From positions 1-64,000 of the forward strand of contig NZ_CANLCI010000011.1 in assembly GCF_947489035.1 (NCBI RefSeq): a DNA stretch of 64,000 nucleotides, in the 5' to 3' direction. This stretch comes from an uncultured Ferrimonas sp. Its GTDB lineage: Bacteria; Pseudomonadota; Gammaproteobacteria; Enterobacterales; Shewanellaceae. Below, in pieces: positions 46,809 to 54,788 of this stretch (positions are counted from its first letter, which is position 1; the number at the start of each line of letters is the position of its first letter). The position numbers were made by a program, and so were the translations under genes. Below the pieces are notes generated by a model. The model was given only the letters and a program-made list of their open reading frames with translations. It did not search any database and was not told the DNA's origin.

Positions 46809-48698
46809 ATGAACAATGTAACGAAACTGCTGGCCGGATTAGGCTTAGCCGCGGCGCTGCTGGCACCGGCTTCCGCCGCCTGGGACAGCGACAAAGGCTG
46901 TTTGACTTGTCACGAAGGGATCGAGCGTTTTGCTGATACCAAGGTGATGAGCAAGCTCTCTTGCACCAAGTGTCACAACGGCGATGGCAAAGCCACCGAG
47001 TTCGACAGCGCCCACGCGGATCTGTGGGCCAACCCAACCGATCTGCGCGTGGTGGACAACACCTGCGGCAAATGCCACAGCAAGGACGTAAAAAACGCCA
47101 AGACCTCGATCCACGCCACCATGTCAGGGATGATCTCTGGCACCCGCTACGACTTTGGCAGCCAAAGCCGCGATTCAATCCACGCCACCTACGACGTGAA
47201 AGCGCTGAAAACTGGCCGCGAAGGCACCGTAGAGTCCTTAAGCCAGATCCCAAGCTACGATCCGACGAAAGCGGAATCCGACACCAACTCCATTGGCGAC
47301 GATTACCTGCGTAACCAGTGTTTGCGTTGTCACATCTGGAGCGATGGCCACCAACGCGACGGCGACTACCGTGGCTCAGGTTGTGCTGCTTGCCACGTTG
47401 AGTACAGCAACGACGCCACCTACCAAGGCGGCGATAAGGCGATCGACAAAACCCAGAAAGACCGCCCAATCAAGCACAAGATCACCCGCGCCCCATCGGT
47501 GGATCAGTGTCAGCATTGCCACAACCGCGGCAGCCGCATCGGCGTCAGCTACAAAGGCATGATGGAGTCCGACGGTTACGGCACCCCGTACAAAGACAAC
47601 GGTGGCAAGCAAGGCAAACTGCACGGCAAGCACTACAACTTCTTGCAGGCCGATTTGCACTACGATGCTGGCCTAAGCTGCATCGATTGCCACACCAAGA
47701 ACGAGATGCACGGCGACGGCTACCTGTACGAGAAAAAAGAGCACGCGGTTGAGATCCGTTGTGCCACTTGTCACGGCACCACCACCACCCCAGCAACCTT
47801 GAAAACCACCCACGGTGACAAGATGAACAACCTTGAGCGCAACGGCGATCAGGTGATCATCAACCTGAAAGGGCAGGACAAGTCACTGGAGGTGCCGCAG
47901 CTGATGCCGATGAAGCAACAGAGCAACGGCGAGCTGACGCCGATGCCACTGGCGCTGTCGCCAGCGGGCAAAGTGGCGATGATGGACATTCCGGTGCACA
48001 TGGAAAAACTGGAGTGTCACACCTGCCACAGCGGCTGGGCACCACAGTGTTACGGTTGCCACGCCAAGCAAGATATCTCGAAGCCAAACGGCGACTGGTT
48101 ATCGGGCAAGTCGGACGATCTGTCGAAGCAATCCAACAAAGCCAATCGCGACAAAACCGCCTTTGCTTGGCAGGAATCTCGCAGCTACGTGCGTTGGGAC
48201 AGCGCCGGTTTGGGCATTAACCACCGCGGTAAGGTATCCACCTACGTGCCCGGTTGTCAGGTGTTCTTAACGCAGGTGGATGGCGACAAGCCGATCATCT
48301 CGAACAAGGCCTACACCACCAAAGATGGCACCAGTGGCATTGCCCACAACCCCATTGTGCCGCACACCACCAGCAAGCAGGCCCGTACCTGTACCGATTG
48401 CCACACCAACCCGAAAGTGTGGGGCGTTGGCAGCGGCATCTATAAGGTTGAGCGTAACTTCCCTGCCGGTGAAGCCCCAATCGACTTTGAACTGGAACGC
48501 TTTGTGGATGAAAGCGGCAAGCAACTGCAAGCCACCAACCACAAAGGCGCACGGCCATTTAACAAAGCCGAGCAGGATAAGATCAAGCGCGTAGGCACCT
48601 GCATCGCTTGTCACGCCAGCGAAGCGAAGAAGATGGGCCAAGCGGCACCGAACGACATCACTCACAGCAAACTGATCCGTGAGCAGATGAACAAGTAA
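46809..48698 (+). CDS. Periplasmic dodecahaem c-type cytochrome (629 aa)
   Basis: Signal peptide (cleaved after about ASA, residue 23) and twelve CxxCH haem sites in order: CLTCH, CTKCH, CGKCH, CLRCH, CAACH, CQHCH, CIDCH, CATCH, CHTCH, CYGCH, CTDCH, CIACH. No lipobox and no C-terminal anchor, so a soluble periplasmic protein or one exported further. The spacing does not match MtrA-type decahaem or OTR-type octahaem enzymes as I know them, so no enzyme name is given; terminal reductase or electron-storage roles are possible. Monocistronic, with its own terminator. Confidence 0.9.
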   Translation: MNNVTKLLAGLGLAAALLAPASAAWDSDKGCLTCHEGIERFADTKVMSKLSCTKCHNGDGKATEFDSAHADLWANPTDLRVVDNTCGKCHSKDVKNAKTSIHATMSGMISGTRYDFGSQSRDSIHATYDVKALKTGREGTVESLSQIPSYDPTKAESDTNSIGDDYLRNQCLRCHIWSDGHQRDGDYRGSGCAACHVEYSNDATYQGGDKAIDKTQKDRPIKHKITRAPSVDQCQHCHNRGSRIGVSYKGMMESDGYGTPYKDNGGKQGKLHGKHYNFLQADLHYDAGLSCIDCHTKNEMHGDGYLYEKKEHAVEIRCATCHGTTTTPATLKTTHGDKMNNLERNGDQVIINLKGQDKSLEVPQLMPMKQQSNGELTPMPLALSPAGKVAMMDIPVHMEKLECHTCHSGWAPQCYGCHAKQDISKPNGDWLSGKSDDLSKQSNKANRDKTAFAWQESRSYVRWDSAGLGINHRGKVSTYVPGCQVFLTQVDGDKPIISNKAYTTKDGTSGIAHNPIVPHTTSKQARTCTDCHTNPKVWGVGSGIYKVERNFPAGEAPIDFELERFVDESGKQLQATNHKGARPFNKAEQDKIKRVGTCIACHASEAKKMGQAAPNDITHSKLIREQMNK

Positions 48699-48719
48699 CA
48701 GTTACCTGCAACACTGGAT

Positions 48720-48746
48720 AAGGGCCTCTTTTGAGGCCCTTTTTTA
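48720..48746 (+). terminator. Terminator of the dodecahaem cytochrome gene
   Basis: Nine-base-pair stem AAGGGCCTC/GAGGCCCTT with loop TTTT and a T run, 22 bases after the stop. The following 48747-49018 gap holds no gene; it must contain the chemoreceptor promoter. Confidence 0.92.
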
Positions 48747-49018
48747 TTGATTCTTGGCCATAACGGGCGCTGCTCATTTTTTACCCCAACACGCCCATTA
48801 CGCCCCCCCATCGCAGCACAATGTGACCCCCTTGTCGTTTTCCTCAGCGCCGTTATGGTTAACGACAACCGCCAAAATCAACCCACTTGTGACTGAATGG
48901 TGAACATCTTTCATTCCTTGTTACCAAGATCACAACAAACCACTTCGGCTCGTGTGTTCATAAATTCACCGAGTACACTATGCCCCCAACATATTCCTCT
49001 CTCGTTGGAGTCCTTAAA

Positions 49019-50695
49019 ATGCAAAAACTCGGCATTAAGGGAAAAATCCTACTGCTGGCGATCACGCCACTGCTGGCCACCATTATCACGGTTGCCATCA
49101 GTTCCAACTATTTAAAGCAACAAAGCACCGACGCCCTGCTGTCCAGTTTCCGCCAAGATCTGCGCGCGGAAAAAGTGGAGCAAGTGAAAGACGCCACCAC
49201 CATCGCCTTAGCTGCGGTACGAAATCAGATAGCCAATCAGCCCAACCGCGAACCACTTGATGTGGTACGTGAAACCTTGGCTGGGGTTGAATTTGGTCAA
49301 GGCGGTTATTTCTTCCTGTACGACATGGAAGGCACCAATTTGTTTCACGGCCTTAAGCCCGAAGTGGAAGGCAAGAACCTGCGCCACTTGAAAGATCCTA
49401 ATGGCGTTGCCTTTATTGAAGATCTGATCCGCGCCGCCAAAAATGGCGGCGGCACGGCCAACTACTTCTATCAGAAAAAAGGCAGCAGCAGCCTGATTGA
49501 AAAAACCAGCTACGTACTGCCGTTAACCGAGTACAACTGGTGGTTGGGCACCGGCGTTTACATTGATGAAGTGGATGCCGCCGTGGCCAGCTTTGGTCAA
49601 GTCACCAAGCAGCACGCCCAGCAAGAACAACTAAGCAGTGCCGTGATCAGCGCCATCATCGCGCTGCTGGCTTTGGCACTGATTATTCTGTTTTGTCGCC
49701 GCACCGTGGCGCCCATCAATGCCATGCTGGTTAACCTGAACGAAATTGCCCAAGGCGATGGCGATCTCACCAAACGATTGGAAGCCGATGGCCACGACGA
49801 AATCGCTCAGTTGGCCCAAGCCTTTAACCAATTTACCGCCAAGCTGCAGCAAACCATTGGCGATGTCGCCACGGCCACCGAGCAGATGGCCGACGCCGTT
49901 ACCCACATCAACAGCCAAACCAACACCATGGCGCAGCAGTTGAACAGCCACAATAACGAAACCGAGCAAGTGGTTACGGCGGTCACCGAGATGAGCGCCG
50001 CCGCCGGACAGATCGCTGGCAGCGCCACCCAAGTGGCCGACGCCACCCAAGCCGCCAATGGCGATGCCGAGCAAGCGCAGCAACGCTTACAGCACGCGGT
50101 GCAATCCATTGGCGATCTGGTGGGCCAAGTGGATCTGTCGGCGCAGCACATGCAAACCTTGTCGGCTCAGTCTGCGAAAATTCACAGCGTGTTAGGGGTG
50201 ATTGGTGACATCGCCGATCAAACCAACTTGCTGGCACTGAACGCCGCCATTGAAGCCGCCCGCGCCGGTGAACAAGGCCGTGGCTTTGCGGTGGTTGCCG
50301 ATGAAGTTCGCAGCCTCGCCAGCCGTACCCAATCCAGCACCTTTGAAATTAAAGAGATGCTGGATGAGTTAGCGCACTCCATGGAGATGGCCGTTACCAC
50401 CATGGGCAACAGCCAGAGCAACGGCAAAACCACGGTGGAATCTTCAGGTCAGATCACCACCAGCTTGGATGCCGTATCCGGTGCCATCATCGGTATCAAC
50501 GACATGACCGCCCAGATCGCCACCGCTGCTACCGAGCAAAGCTCGGTCACCGAAGAGATCAACCGCAACATGGTGGCCATTCGCGAAATCGTCACCGAGC
50601 TGCTGCACGCCAGCGAAGAATCGGCGCAGATCACCCAGCAGTTAGACGATTCCGGCAACGCCCTGCGTCAGTTGGTTGGTCAATTTAAGCTCTAA
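49019..50695 (+). CDS. Methyl-accepting chemotaxis protein with sCache sensor (558 aa)
   Basis: Membrane helix at 10-30, a periplasmic single-Cache domain ([19 protein letters not shown] and [21 protein letters not shown], about 35-195), a second membrane helix (about 205-227), HAMP (about 228-280) and a cytoplasmic signalling helix pair. The hairpin tip is the conserved [38 protein letters not shown]. It signals to CheA/CheW; sCache domains often bind small organic acids. Start at 49019 follows GGAG; an ATG 13 codons earlier is less likely. Confidence 0.95.
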   Translation: MQKLGIKGKILLLAITPLLATIITVAISSNYLKQQSTDALLSSFRQDLRAEKVEQVKDATTIALAAVRNQIANQPNREPLDVVRETLAGVEFGQGGYFFLYDMEGTNLFHGLKPEVEGKNLRHLKDPNGVAFIEDLIRAAKNGGGTANYFYQKKGSSSLIEKTSYVLPLTEYNWWLGTGVYIDEVDAAVASFGQVTKQHAQQEQLSSAVISAIIALLALALIILFCRRTVAPINAMLVNLNEIAQGDGDLTKRLEADGHDEIAQLAQAFNQFTAKLQQTIGDVATATEQMADAVTHINSQTNTMAQQLNSHNNETEQVVTAVTEMSAAAGQIAGSATQVADATQAANGDAEQAQQRLQHAVQSIGDLVGQVDLSAQHMQTLSAQSAKIHSVLGVIGDIADQTNLLALNAAIEAARAGEQGRGFAVVADEVRSLASRTQSSTFEIKEMLDELAHSMEMAVTTMGNSQSNGKTTVESSGQITTSLDAVSGAIIGINDMTAQIATAATEQSSVTEEINRNMVAIREIVTELLHASEESAQITQQLDDSGNALRQLVGQFKL

Positions 50696-50712
50696 TAGCA
50701 CAGTAAAACAGC

Positions 50713-50737
50713 AACGGCACCGACAGGTGCCGTTTTT
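50713..50737 (+). terminator. Terminator of the chemoreceptor gene
   Basis: Nine-base-pair stem AACGGCACC/GGTGCCGTT with loop GACA and a T run. Confidence 0.9.
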
Positions 50738-50761
50738 GTATGCAGTTGCCCAGTTCAGGGG

Positions 50762-50789
50762 TTGCACTTAAAAACTCTCTGCCTATAAT
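50762..50789 (+). promoter_or_regulatory. Promoter of tRNA-Leu copy 2
   Basis: TTGCAC at 50762-50767 and TATAAT at 50784-50789 with a 16-base spacer, 13 bases before the mature tRNA. Confidence 0.8.
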
Positions 50790-50802
50790 GCACAAGCTCA
50801 AA

Positions 50803-50889
50803 GCCGAGGTGGCGGAATTGGTAGACGCAGCGGATTCAAAATCCGCCGGTGGTGACACCTTGAGGGTTCAAGTCCCTCTCTCGGTACCA
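50803..50889 (+). tRNA. tRNA-Leu(CAA), copy 2
   Basis: 87 bases with encoded CCA, same sequence as copy 1 (30179-30265) except for a compensated T-A to C-G change in the anticodon stem. The promoter region differs from that of copy 1, while the 3' flank and terminator are nearly the same. Confidence 0.97.
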
Positions 50890-50898
50890 AATTCAGAG

Positions 50899-50931
50899 AA
50901 AGGCCCAGTCGAAAGACTGGGCCTTTTTCGT
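50899..50931 (+). terminator. Terminator of tRNA-Leu copy 2
   Basis: Twelve-base-pair stem AAAGGCCCAGTC/GACTGGGCCTTT with a GAAA loop followed by T residues; homologous to the copy 1 terminator. Confidence 0.88.
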
Positions 50932-50939
50932 ATCTGCGA

Positions 50940-51660
50940 TATAGCCAGCCCAGACCCCCTCCGCCGAGCAGCCCCTTGCTGAGCAAACCGCCGCTTTCCA
51001 TGCCTGTACGCCTACCCTGCAGCCACCGTGGCGGAAGCACCATAAAACAGCAGCACGAGCGCCGATGGCCTGATTCGCCGTCATCAGCAGGCGTTACTGG
51101 CAACAATGCCCTGCGTTCCGAAAGCCCACTCAACAGATGGGACACCAGTCCACATTCACTCCAGCTCCAGCCCCAGCTCCAGCTCCAGCTCCAGCTCCAG
51201 CCCCAGCTCCAGCTCCAGCTCCAGCTCCAGCTCCAGCAGCCACAAACTAAACCCAAACCTCAACCTCAACCTCAACCAAAGAGGGTGACATTAGCCGCGC
51301 CGACGCGCAGCGGATCTTGAGCCCAGCGCTACGGCAACAGCGCCCAAACCGAAAATCACCGATTTCGACCACTGCTCATCATCCAGATTGAGCGGCAATA
51401 ACGCGCATTGGCCCTTGCAGCAGCACAATGGGCTGGTCAACGCCCGCCGTTGCGCCTCGGGCTAAACCAGTGGCAAAGGCTGTGATAGCGCGATTAACGC
51501 TGGGTTCAACAACAACCGCAACAGTAAATGCAGCCATCTCCTCACCGTTCAGTCATTTCCCCTGCCTCAGCCCATTGAGCGGATCGCCACCAAGACCGTT
51601 GCCACGCCATCGCCCTCATATTTAACCGAAAATCCCCTTTATCAACCACTGCTCACCTTT
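50940..51660. other. Non-coding boundary between tRNA-Leu and the peptide locus
   Basis: About 720 bases without a supportable protein gene. It contains the CCAGCT repeat (listed separately) and a smaller CCTCAA triplet repeat at 51259-51276. A 52-codon minus-strand frame at 51379-51537 opens with AAFTVAVVVEPSVN after a GAGGAG that is too close to its ATG; I regard it as a possible gene remnant only. Confidence 0.4.
51161..51238 (+). repeat. Hexanucleotide tandem repeat (CCAGCT)13
   Basis: Thirteen uninterrupted six-base units. Units 2 and 7 read CCAGCC and the last CCAGCA; the 30-base spacing of the two variants suggests block duplication. It is not inside a credible gene, although it translates as Ser- or Trp/Ser-rich runs. 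Confidence 0.95.
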
Positions 51661-51680
51661 ATCCGGTTCCCCAACCGGAT
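51661..51680. promoter_or_regulatory. Perfect 8-bp inverted repeat upstream of the peptide genes
   Basis: ATCCGGTT-CCCC-AACCGGAT followed by TTTAATT, 68 bases before the first peptide start codon. It may be an operator, or a terminator shielding the peptide genes from upstream transcription. The 51681-51748 stretch is AT-rich and should hold the promoter, but no clear -35/-10 pair is visible. Confidence 0.45.
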
Positions 51681-51748
51681 TTAATTAGTATCAATATCAA
51701 GCCAAGCGGAACAGGCTTAAAAATTAAATAACTCATTAAGGAATAAAC

Positions 51749-51865
51749 ATGAAACTGAATAATACCGCAGAACTTAACTCTCAATTTGGCGTTGCCGGTG
51801 CTTCACAACTGCAAGTGGTTGGCGGCCCTATCTGTATCGGCATCATGGTTGTATTGATTAAGTAA
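51749..51865 (+). CDS. Double-glycine leader peptide, copy 1 (38 aa)
   Basis: ATG preceded by TTAAGGAA at good distance. The peptide starts MKLNNTAELN, and its leader (26 residues) ends QLQVVGG, a double-glycine processing motif as in class II bacteriocin and microcin precursors. The predicted core is PICIGIMVVLIK: 12 hydrophobic residues with one Cys and a terminal Lys. Five such genes are in tandem with intergenic gaps of 27-64 bases, each with its own ribosome-binding site. Role as a secreted bacteriocin, signal or modified peptide is inferred from the neighbours. Confidence 0.85.
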   Translation: MKLNNTAELNSQFGVAGASQLQVVGGPICIGIMVVLIK

Positions 51866-51922
51866 TCATTGCCCACCTCGCCATTAACATTTATTAACTT
51901 ATTTAAAACTTAAGGAATAAAC

Positions 51923-52039
51923 ATGAAACTGAATAATACCGCAGAACTTAACTCTCAATTTGGCGTTGCCGGTGCTTCACAGCTGCAAGTGGTTGGCGGC
52001 CCTATCTGTATCGGCATCATGGTTGTATTGATTAAGTAA
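51923..52039 (+). CDS. Double-glycine leader peptide, copy 2 (38 aa)
   Basis: Identical in protein sequence to copy 1 and almost identical in DNA, including the upstream TTAAGGAATAAAC. The repeat unit from start to start is 174 bases. The near identity points to recent tandem duplication or gene conversion. Confidence 0.85.
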   Translation: MKLNNTAELNSQFGVAGASQLQVVGGPICIGIMVVLIK

Positions 52040-52094
52040 TCATTGCCCCTTCACCATAAACATCTTTTAACTTATTTAAAATTAAGGAACACCC

Positions 52095-52211
52095 ATGAAA
52101 CTGAATAACACTGCGGAACTTAACTCTCAATTTGGCGTTGCCGGTGCATCACAGCTGCAAGTGGTTGGCGGCCCTATCTGTATCGGCATCATGGTTGTAT
52201 TGATTAAGTAA
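52095..52211 (+). CDS. Double-glycine leader peptide, copy 3 (38 aa)
   Basis: Same protein as copies 1 and 2. Silent changes in the leader (AACACTGCG in place of AATACCGCA) are shared with copy 4, so copies 3-4 and 1-2 form two subgroups. The upstream ATTAAGGAACACCC keeps the ribosome-binding site. Confidence 0.85.
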   Translation: MKLNNTAELNSQFGVAGASQLQVVGGPICIGIMVVLIK

Positions 52212-52275
52212 TCATTGCCAACCTTTACTCGAATTTACTTTTACTACCACCCAATCAAACATTAAGGAAATACCC

Positions 52276-52395
52276 ATGAAACTGAATAACACTGCGGAAC
52301 TTAACTCTCAATTTGGTGTTGCCGGTGCTTCACAACTGCAAGTGGTTGGTGGCCCCATCTGTATCGGCATCATGGTTGTGTTAATTCGCAAATAA
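52276..52395 (+). CDS. Double-glycine leader peptide, copy 4 (39 aa)
   Basis: Same leader as copies 1-3. The core is PICIGIMVVLIRK, one residue longer through an Arg before the last Lys. The Cys at core position 3 and the GG-Pro junction are unchanged, so length at the C-terminus seems less constrained than the N-terminal part of the core. Confidence 0.85.
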   Translation: MKLNNTAELNSQFGVAGASQLQVVGGPICIGIMVVLIRK

Positions 52396-52422
52396 TACAG
52401 TTAAAACACAAAAGGGTAATTC

Positions 52423-52539
52423 ATGAAACTGCAAAATTCAGCTGACCTAAAGTCCCCATTAGGCGTAGCAGGAAGCTATCAACTTCAAGTTGTCGGTGGC
52501 CCACTATGTTTTGGTGTCTTTATTGGATTTGTTCTTTAA
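52423..52539 (+). CDS. Double-glycine leader peptide, diverged copy 5 (38 aa)
   Basis: Starts MKLQNSADLK and keeps GVAG and QLQVVGG of the leader, but the core is PLCFGVFIGFVL: same length, same Pro1, Cys3 and Gly5, other residues replaced by different hydrophobic ones and no Lys. DNA similarity to copies 1-4 is low, so this is an older paralogue. Conservation of P-x-C-x-G across the divergence suggests that these residues matter for processing or modification. It may act as the second peptide of a pair. Confidence 0.8.
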   Translation: MKLQNSADLKSPLGVAGSYQLQVVGGPLCFGVFIGFVL

Positions 52540-52564
52540 TAAACAATTCAATTTGTTTATTAAA
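52535..52564 (+). terminator. AT-rich hairpin at the end of the peptide genes
   Basis: Perfect 12-bp stem TTTAATAAACAA/TTGTTTATTAAA with a 6-base loop; it includes the stop codon of peptide copy 5. No T run follows, so it is more likely a partial terminator or RNA-processing stem that lets the peptides be made in excess over the downstream proteins. Confidence 0.55.
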
Positions 52565-52583
52565 GACGTATTGAAAGAGTGTT

Positions 52584-52616
52584 GTGGCAGCTTCGCCTGC
52601 GGTATGAAGCAGCCAC
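52584..52616 (+). promoter_or_regulatory. Second hairpin before the modification-like genes
   Basis: GTGGC-A-GCTTC / GAAGC-A-GCCAC, ten pairs with one A-A mismatch and an 11-base loop, 54 bases before the start of the next gene. With the AT-rich stem just upstream it forms a two-hairpin leader. An attenuator or mRNA-processing role is inferred. Confidence 0.45.
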
Positions 52617-52669
52617 ACCTCTTCAGCAACGTTCATGGCTCACTCTGATACACTCTTCAGGAGCAGAAG

Positions 52670-53638
52670 ATGAAACCAAATAAAAATGTGGAAGCGTTTA
52701 TTAACGATCCAGATGCCATTGCGGCAACAGTAAAAAAAATTGAAAGCAGCCGAGAAAAAAATCTTAATTTTGAATTAGTCTCAAAATTAAATACTGCTTT
52801 TGCTGCTGACACTCAACCACAGCAAGCGCAATTAGCCGCCATTGTAAAAGCTTACTCGACACAAGCCATAGCAGAAATCATGGCGGAAACAATGCAGCAC
52901 CAAGCCAATGACGATTTCTACGTCTACCCATTAGCTGGGCACACCAGCACGTTTGCACAACGCATTATTCTCGCCAACACCGATCATTACGATCTCAGTA
53001 TCGATATGATTGATGCAAAGCAACTGAACAATTACAAAGCTGAAAGCAAGCAAAACCTAGCCCAGCGTGGCATTCAGTTTTGGGGTCGTGAAACCATGAC
53101 CTACTTTATCCACACCGGCGGCCTGAAGGTCTCCTCCTGGCGCCACGACGTCAGCACCGACAACTTTGTCGAGCAGTACTGCCACCATGCCGGCACTCGT
53201 GCACTGGATGATGGCGAGGTGATTTTTAGCCGCGCCAACGAAACCATTATGTATGAATCTGCCGATGAAAATGTGCTGGCCATTTCGCTTGAATTTAAGG
53301 CCAACAAAGCACCGGTAACCTTGATGTTTTCTGCAGCAGACCAACAACTAAAATTTCAGAATCCATCGGACGAATTAGACTCACGAATTCAATTAAGCAT
53401 GTTACTGCTAAAGAAGCTTGATTACGCTAAAGCGATCCCAACATTAAAGAAATATTTAACCAGTTCAAGCCACTTTATTCGCTGGTATGCGATGCAACAA
53501 ATATTAGGTATTGATGCATTAACCGTTTTAGATGAGCTCGCACAGATGGCACAGGAAGATGACCATCATGAAGTACGACTTGCCGCTCAACAAACGTTAG
53601 ACATCATTCGCCAAAAGGAGTTTTCTCATGCCTGTTAA
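52670..53638 (+). CDS. Unrecognised protein: beta-barrel-like domain plus HEAT-like repeats (322 aa)
   Basis: I do not recognise the family. Residues about 80-230 are predicted mostly beta-strand and align by pattern with the next gene's product (DDFYVYPLAGHTSTFAQ against KSFFYRVPHDHNFNF; LDDGEVIFSRANETIMYE against LSLGQTMLYRAYKDVH), suggesting a shared double-stranded beta-helix (cupin or 2OG-oxygenase-like) fold. Several possible metal-binding residues of the second protein are missing here. The C-terminus (about 240-320: AIPTLKKYL, IRWYAMQQILG, VRLAAQQTLDII) reads as HEAT repeats. AGGAG precedes the start, and the 3' end overlaps the next gene by 11 bases. Perhaps a scaffold or leader-binding partner. 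Confidence 0.75.
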   Translation: MKPNKNVEAFINDPDAIAATVKKIESSREKNLNFELVSKLNTAFAADTQPQQAQLAAIVKAYSTQAIAEIMAETMQHQANDDFYVYPLAGHTSTFAQRIILANTDHYDLSIDMIDAKQLNNYKAESKQNLAQRGIQFWGRETMTYFIHTGGLKVSSWRHDVSTDNFVEQYCHHAGTRALDDGEVIFSRANETIMYESADENVLAISLEFKANKAPVTLMFSAADQQLKFQNPSDELDSRIQLSMLLLKKLDYAKAIPTLKKYLTSSSHFIRWYAMQQILGIDALTVLDELAQMAQEDDHHEVRLAAQQTLDIIRQKEFSHAC

Positions 53639-54548
53639 TTTAAATCTTGACCACATTACCGAATCAATCAGTTTAGAAGAGTGTCATCAACAGTTAGTCG
53701 ACAGCAAGTTTGATCCTAACGATGAAGAAAGCTTTATCTCGGTTGCTCCATCATTAAAGAAATTAAATAACAACCGCACTTTTTTGGCTGATATTTTAAT
53801 CCAAGAATTGGAAGATCACTGCACCAACCAAGAAAAAAGCAACACTTATACGCCGCAAGTGATTATGCTCAAGCCAGCGGAAAAAGATTTAAACTTCTTT
53901 ATGCGTGCCAATATCTGGTTGCCGAAGTCTGATCCATTATTGCAAGCCTCTGGCGAGAAGTCGTTTTTCTACCGCGTGCCCCATGATCATAACTTTAATT
54001 TTTTAACAACCGGCTACATGGGTTCTGGTTATCACAGTGATTATTATGAATACGATTATGAAAAGGTCGTTGGTTTCCCTGGCGAAGTGGCTAACCTGCG
54101 CTTTGTAGAACACAAGCAGTTAAGCTTGGGGCAAACGATGTTGTATCGTGCTTATAAAGACGTGCATAACCAACTGCCCGCTGACGATTTATCCGTAACA
54201 TTAAATGTGATGCCAGCAACCATGTTTAATCACTTACGGCCGCAATATATTTTTAATGAACAGTGCAATAAAGTTGAACGCACCACCGTAACCACCAACT
54301 CGTCGGTTGAACCCACTTTGCAATTAATCGCGCAGTGCGGTGGCGAAAAAGGGCGTGATTTTATCACCCGAATGGCCACCAATAGCGTGATTGATGAAAA
54401 CCGATTCAGCGCAATTAAAACCCTAACCTCTGTACAGCGCAGCACCGATGGCAAAGCCAATGTATTAGAACAATATGGGCTGGCGTCTTCATCTGAATTA
54501 GTACGCGAGATGTCTAAAGTTCACCTGCACGCCCTAAGTTTAGGGTAA
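53628..54548 (+). CDS. Unrecognised putative metal-binding beta-barrel protein, paired with the upstream gene (306 aa)
   Basis: Family not recognised. The middle carries His119-Asp-His121 (PHDHNFNF), then Gly-Tyr-His136-x-Asp138 with Glu141 (GYHSDYYEYD), and His180 in DVHNQLPADDLSVTLNVM. An H-x-D/E pair and a distal His before a D-x-S-x-x-L-N strand is what cupins and Fe(II)/2-oxoglutarate enzymes show, but the usual 2OG-binding Arg is not obvious. C-terminal residues 215-306 look helical and HEAT-like. It overlaps the previous gene (AAAAGGAG ahead of its ATG), so the two are made together. A peptide-modifying oxygenase is a hypothesis. Confidence 0.75.
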   Translation: MPVNLNLDHITESISLEECHQQLVDSKFDPNDEESFISVAPSLKKLNNNRTFLADILIQELEDHCTNQEKSNTYTPQVIMLKPAEKDLNFFMRANIWLPKSDPLLQASGEKSFFYRVPHDHNFNFLTTGYMGSGYHSDYYEYDYEKVVGFPGEVANLRFVEHKQLSLGQTMLYRAYKDVHNQLPADDLSVTLNVMPATMFNHLRPQYIFNEQCNKVERTTVTTNSSVEPTLQLIAQCGGEKGRDFITRMATNSVIDENRFSAIKTLTSVQRSTDGKANVLEQYGLASSSELVREMSKVHLHALSLG

Positions 54549-54557
54549 GGATTAACG

Positions 54558-54770
54558 ATGCTTTCATCACTGAGTAACATCGAACTGATTGTTATTGTTC
54601 CTTGTATTTTATTACTTTACTTTTTACCCAGCATTGTGGCGTTTTTACTTAACCGCAATCATAAAATGAAGATCCTCGCGGCCAATGTGCCCGCCGGCAT
54701 ATCCTGGGTCATGTGGTTTGCGGTGATGGCCTGGGCCATTACCGGCAAACCACGCCAAACGACCGCCTAA
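54558..54770 (+). CDS. Small membrane protein resembling superinfection-immunity proteins (70 aa)
   Basis: Two hydrophobic helices: IVIVPCILLLYFLPSIVAFL (about 11-30) and a second at about 44-62 (AGISWVMWFAVMAWAITG). The pattern YFLPSIVA, basic linker RNHKMK, then GxSWVxWxxVMxWA matches small superinfection-immunity (T4 Imm-like) membrane proteins. It starts 9 bases after the preceding gene with AAGGA upstream, as the last gene before a terminator. In this context a self-immunity protein against the peptides is a good guess; the homology is weak because the protein is short. Confidence 0.65.
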   Translation: MLSSLSNIELIVIVPCILLLYFLPSIVAFLLNRNHKMKILAANVPAGISWVMWFAVMAWAITGKPRQTTA

Positions 54771-54788
54771 GCGACCCGTTGCTCCATC

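Noticed and set aside
46777..47469. 230-codon minus-strand frame opposite the dodecahaem cytochrome
   Set aside because: Arg/Cys/Trp-rich shadow of a GC-rich gene with 12 CxxCH sites on the other strand; no domain and no ribosome-binding site.
50798..51256. 152-codon minus-strand frame with a Trp/Ser-rich repeat
   Set aside because: It is the translation of the CCAGCT microsatellite and runs antisense across the whole tRNA-Leu gene and its terminator.
51749..52539. The tandem short genes as attenuation leader peptides
   Set aside because: Their codons show no run of one amino acid, they occur five times with conserved protein sequence and silent changes, and they end in a double-glycine leader plus core.
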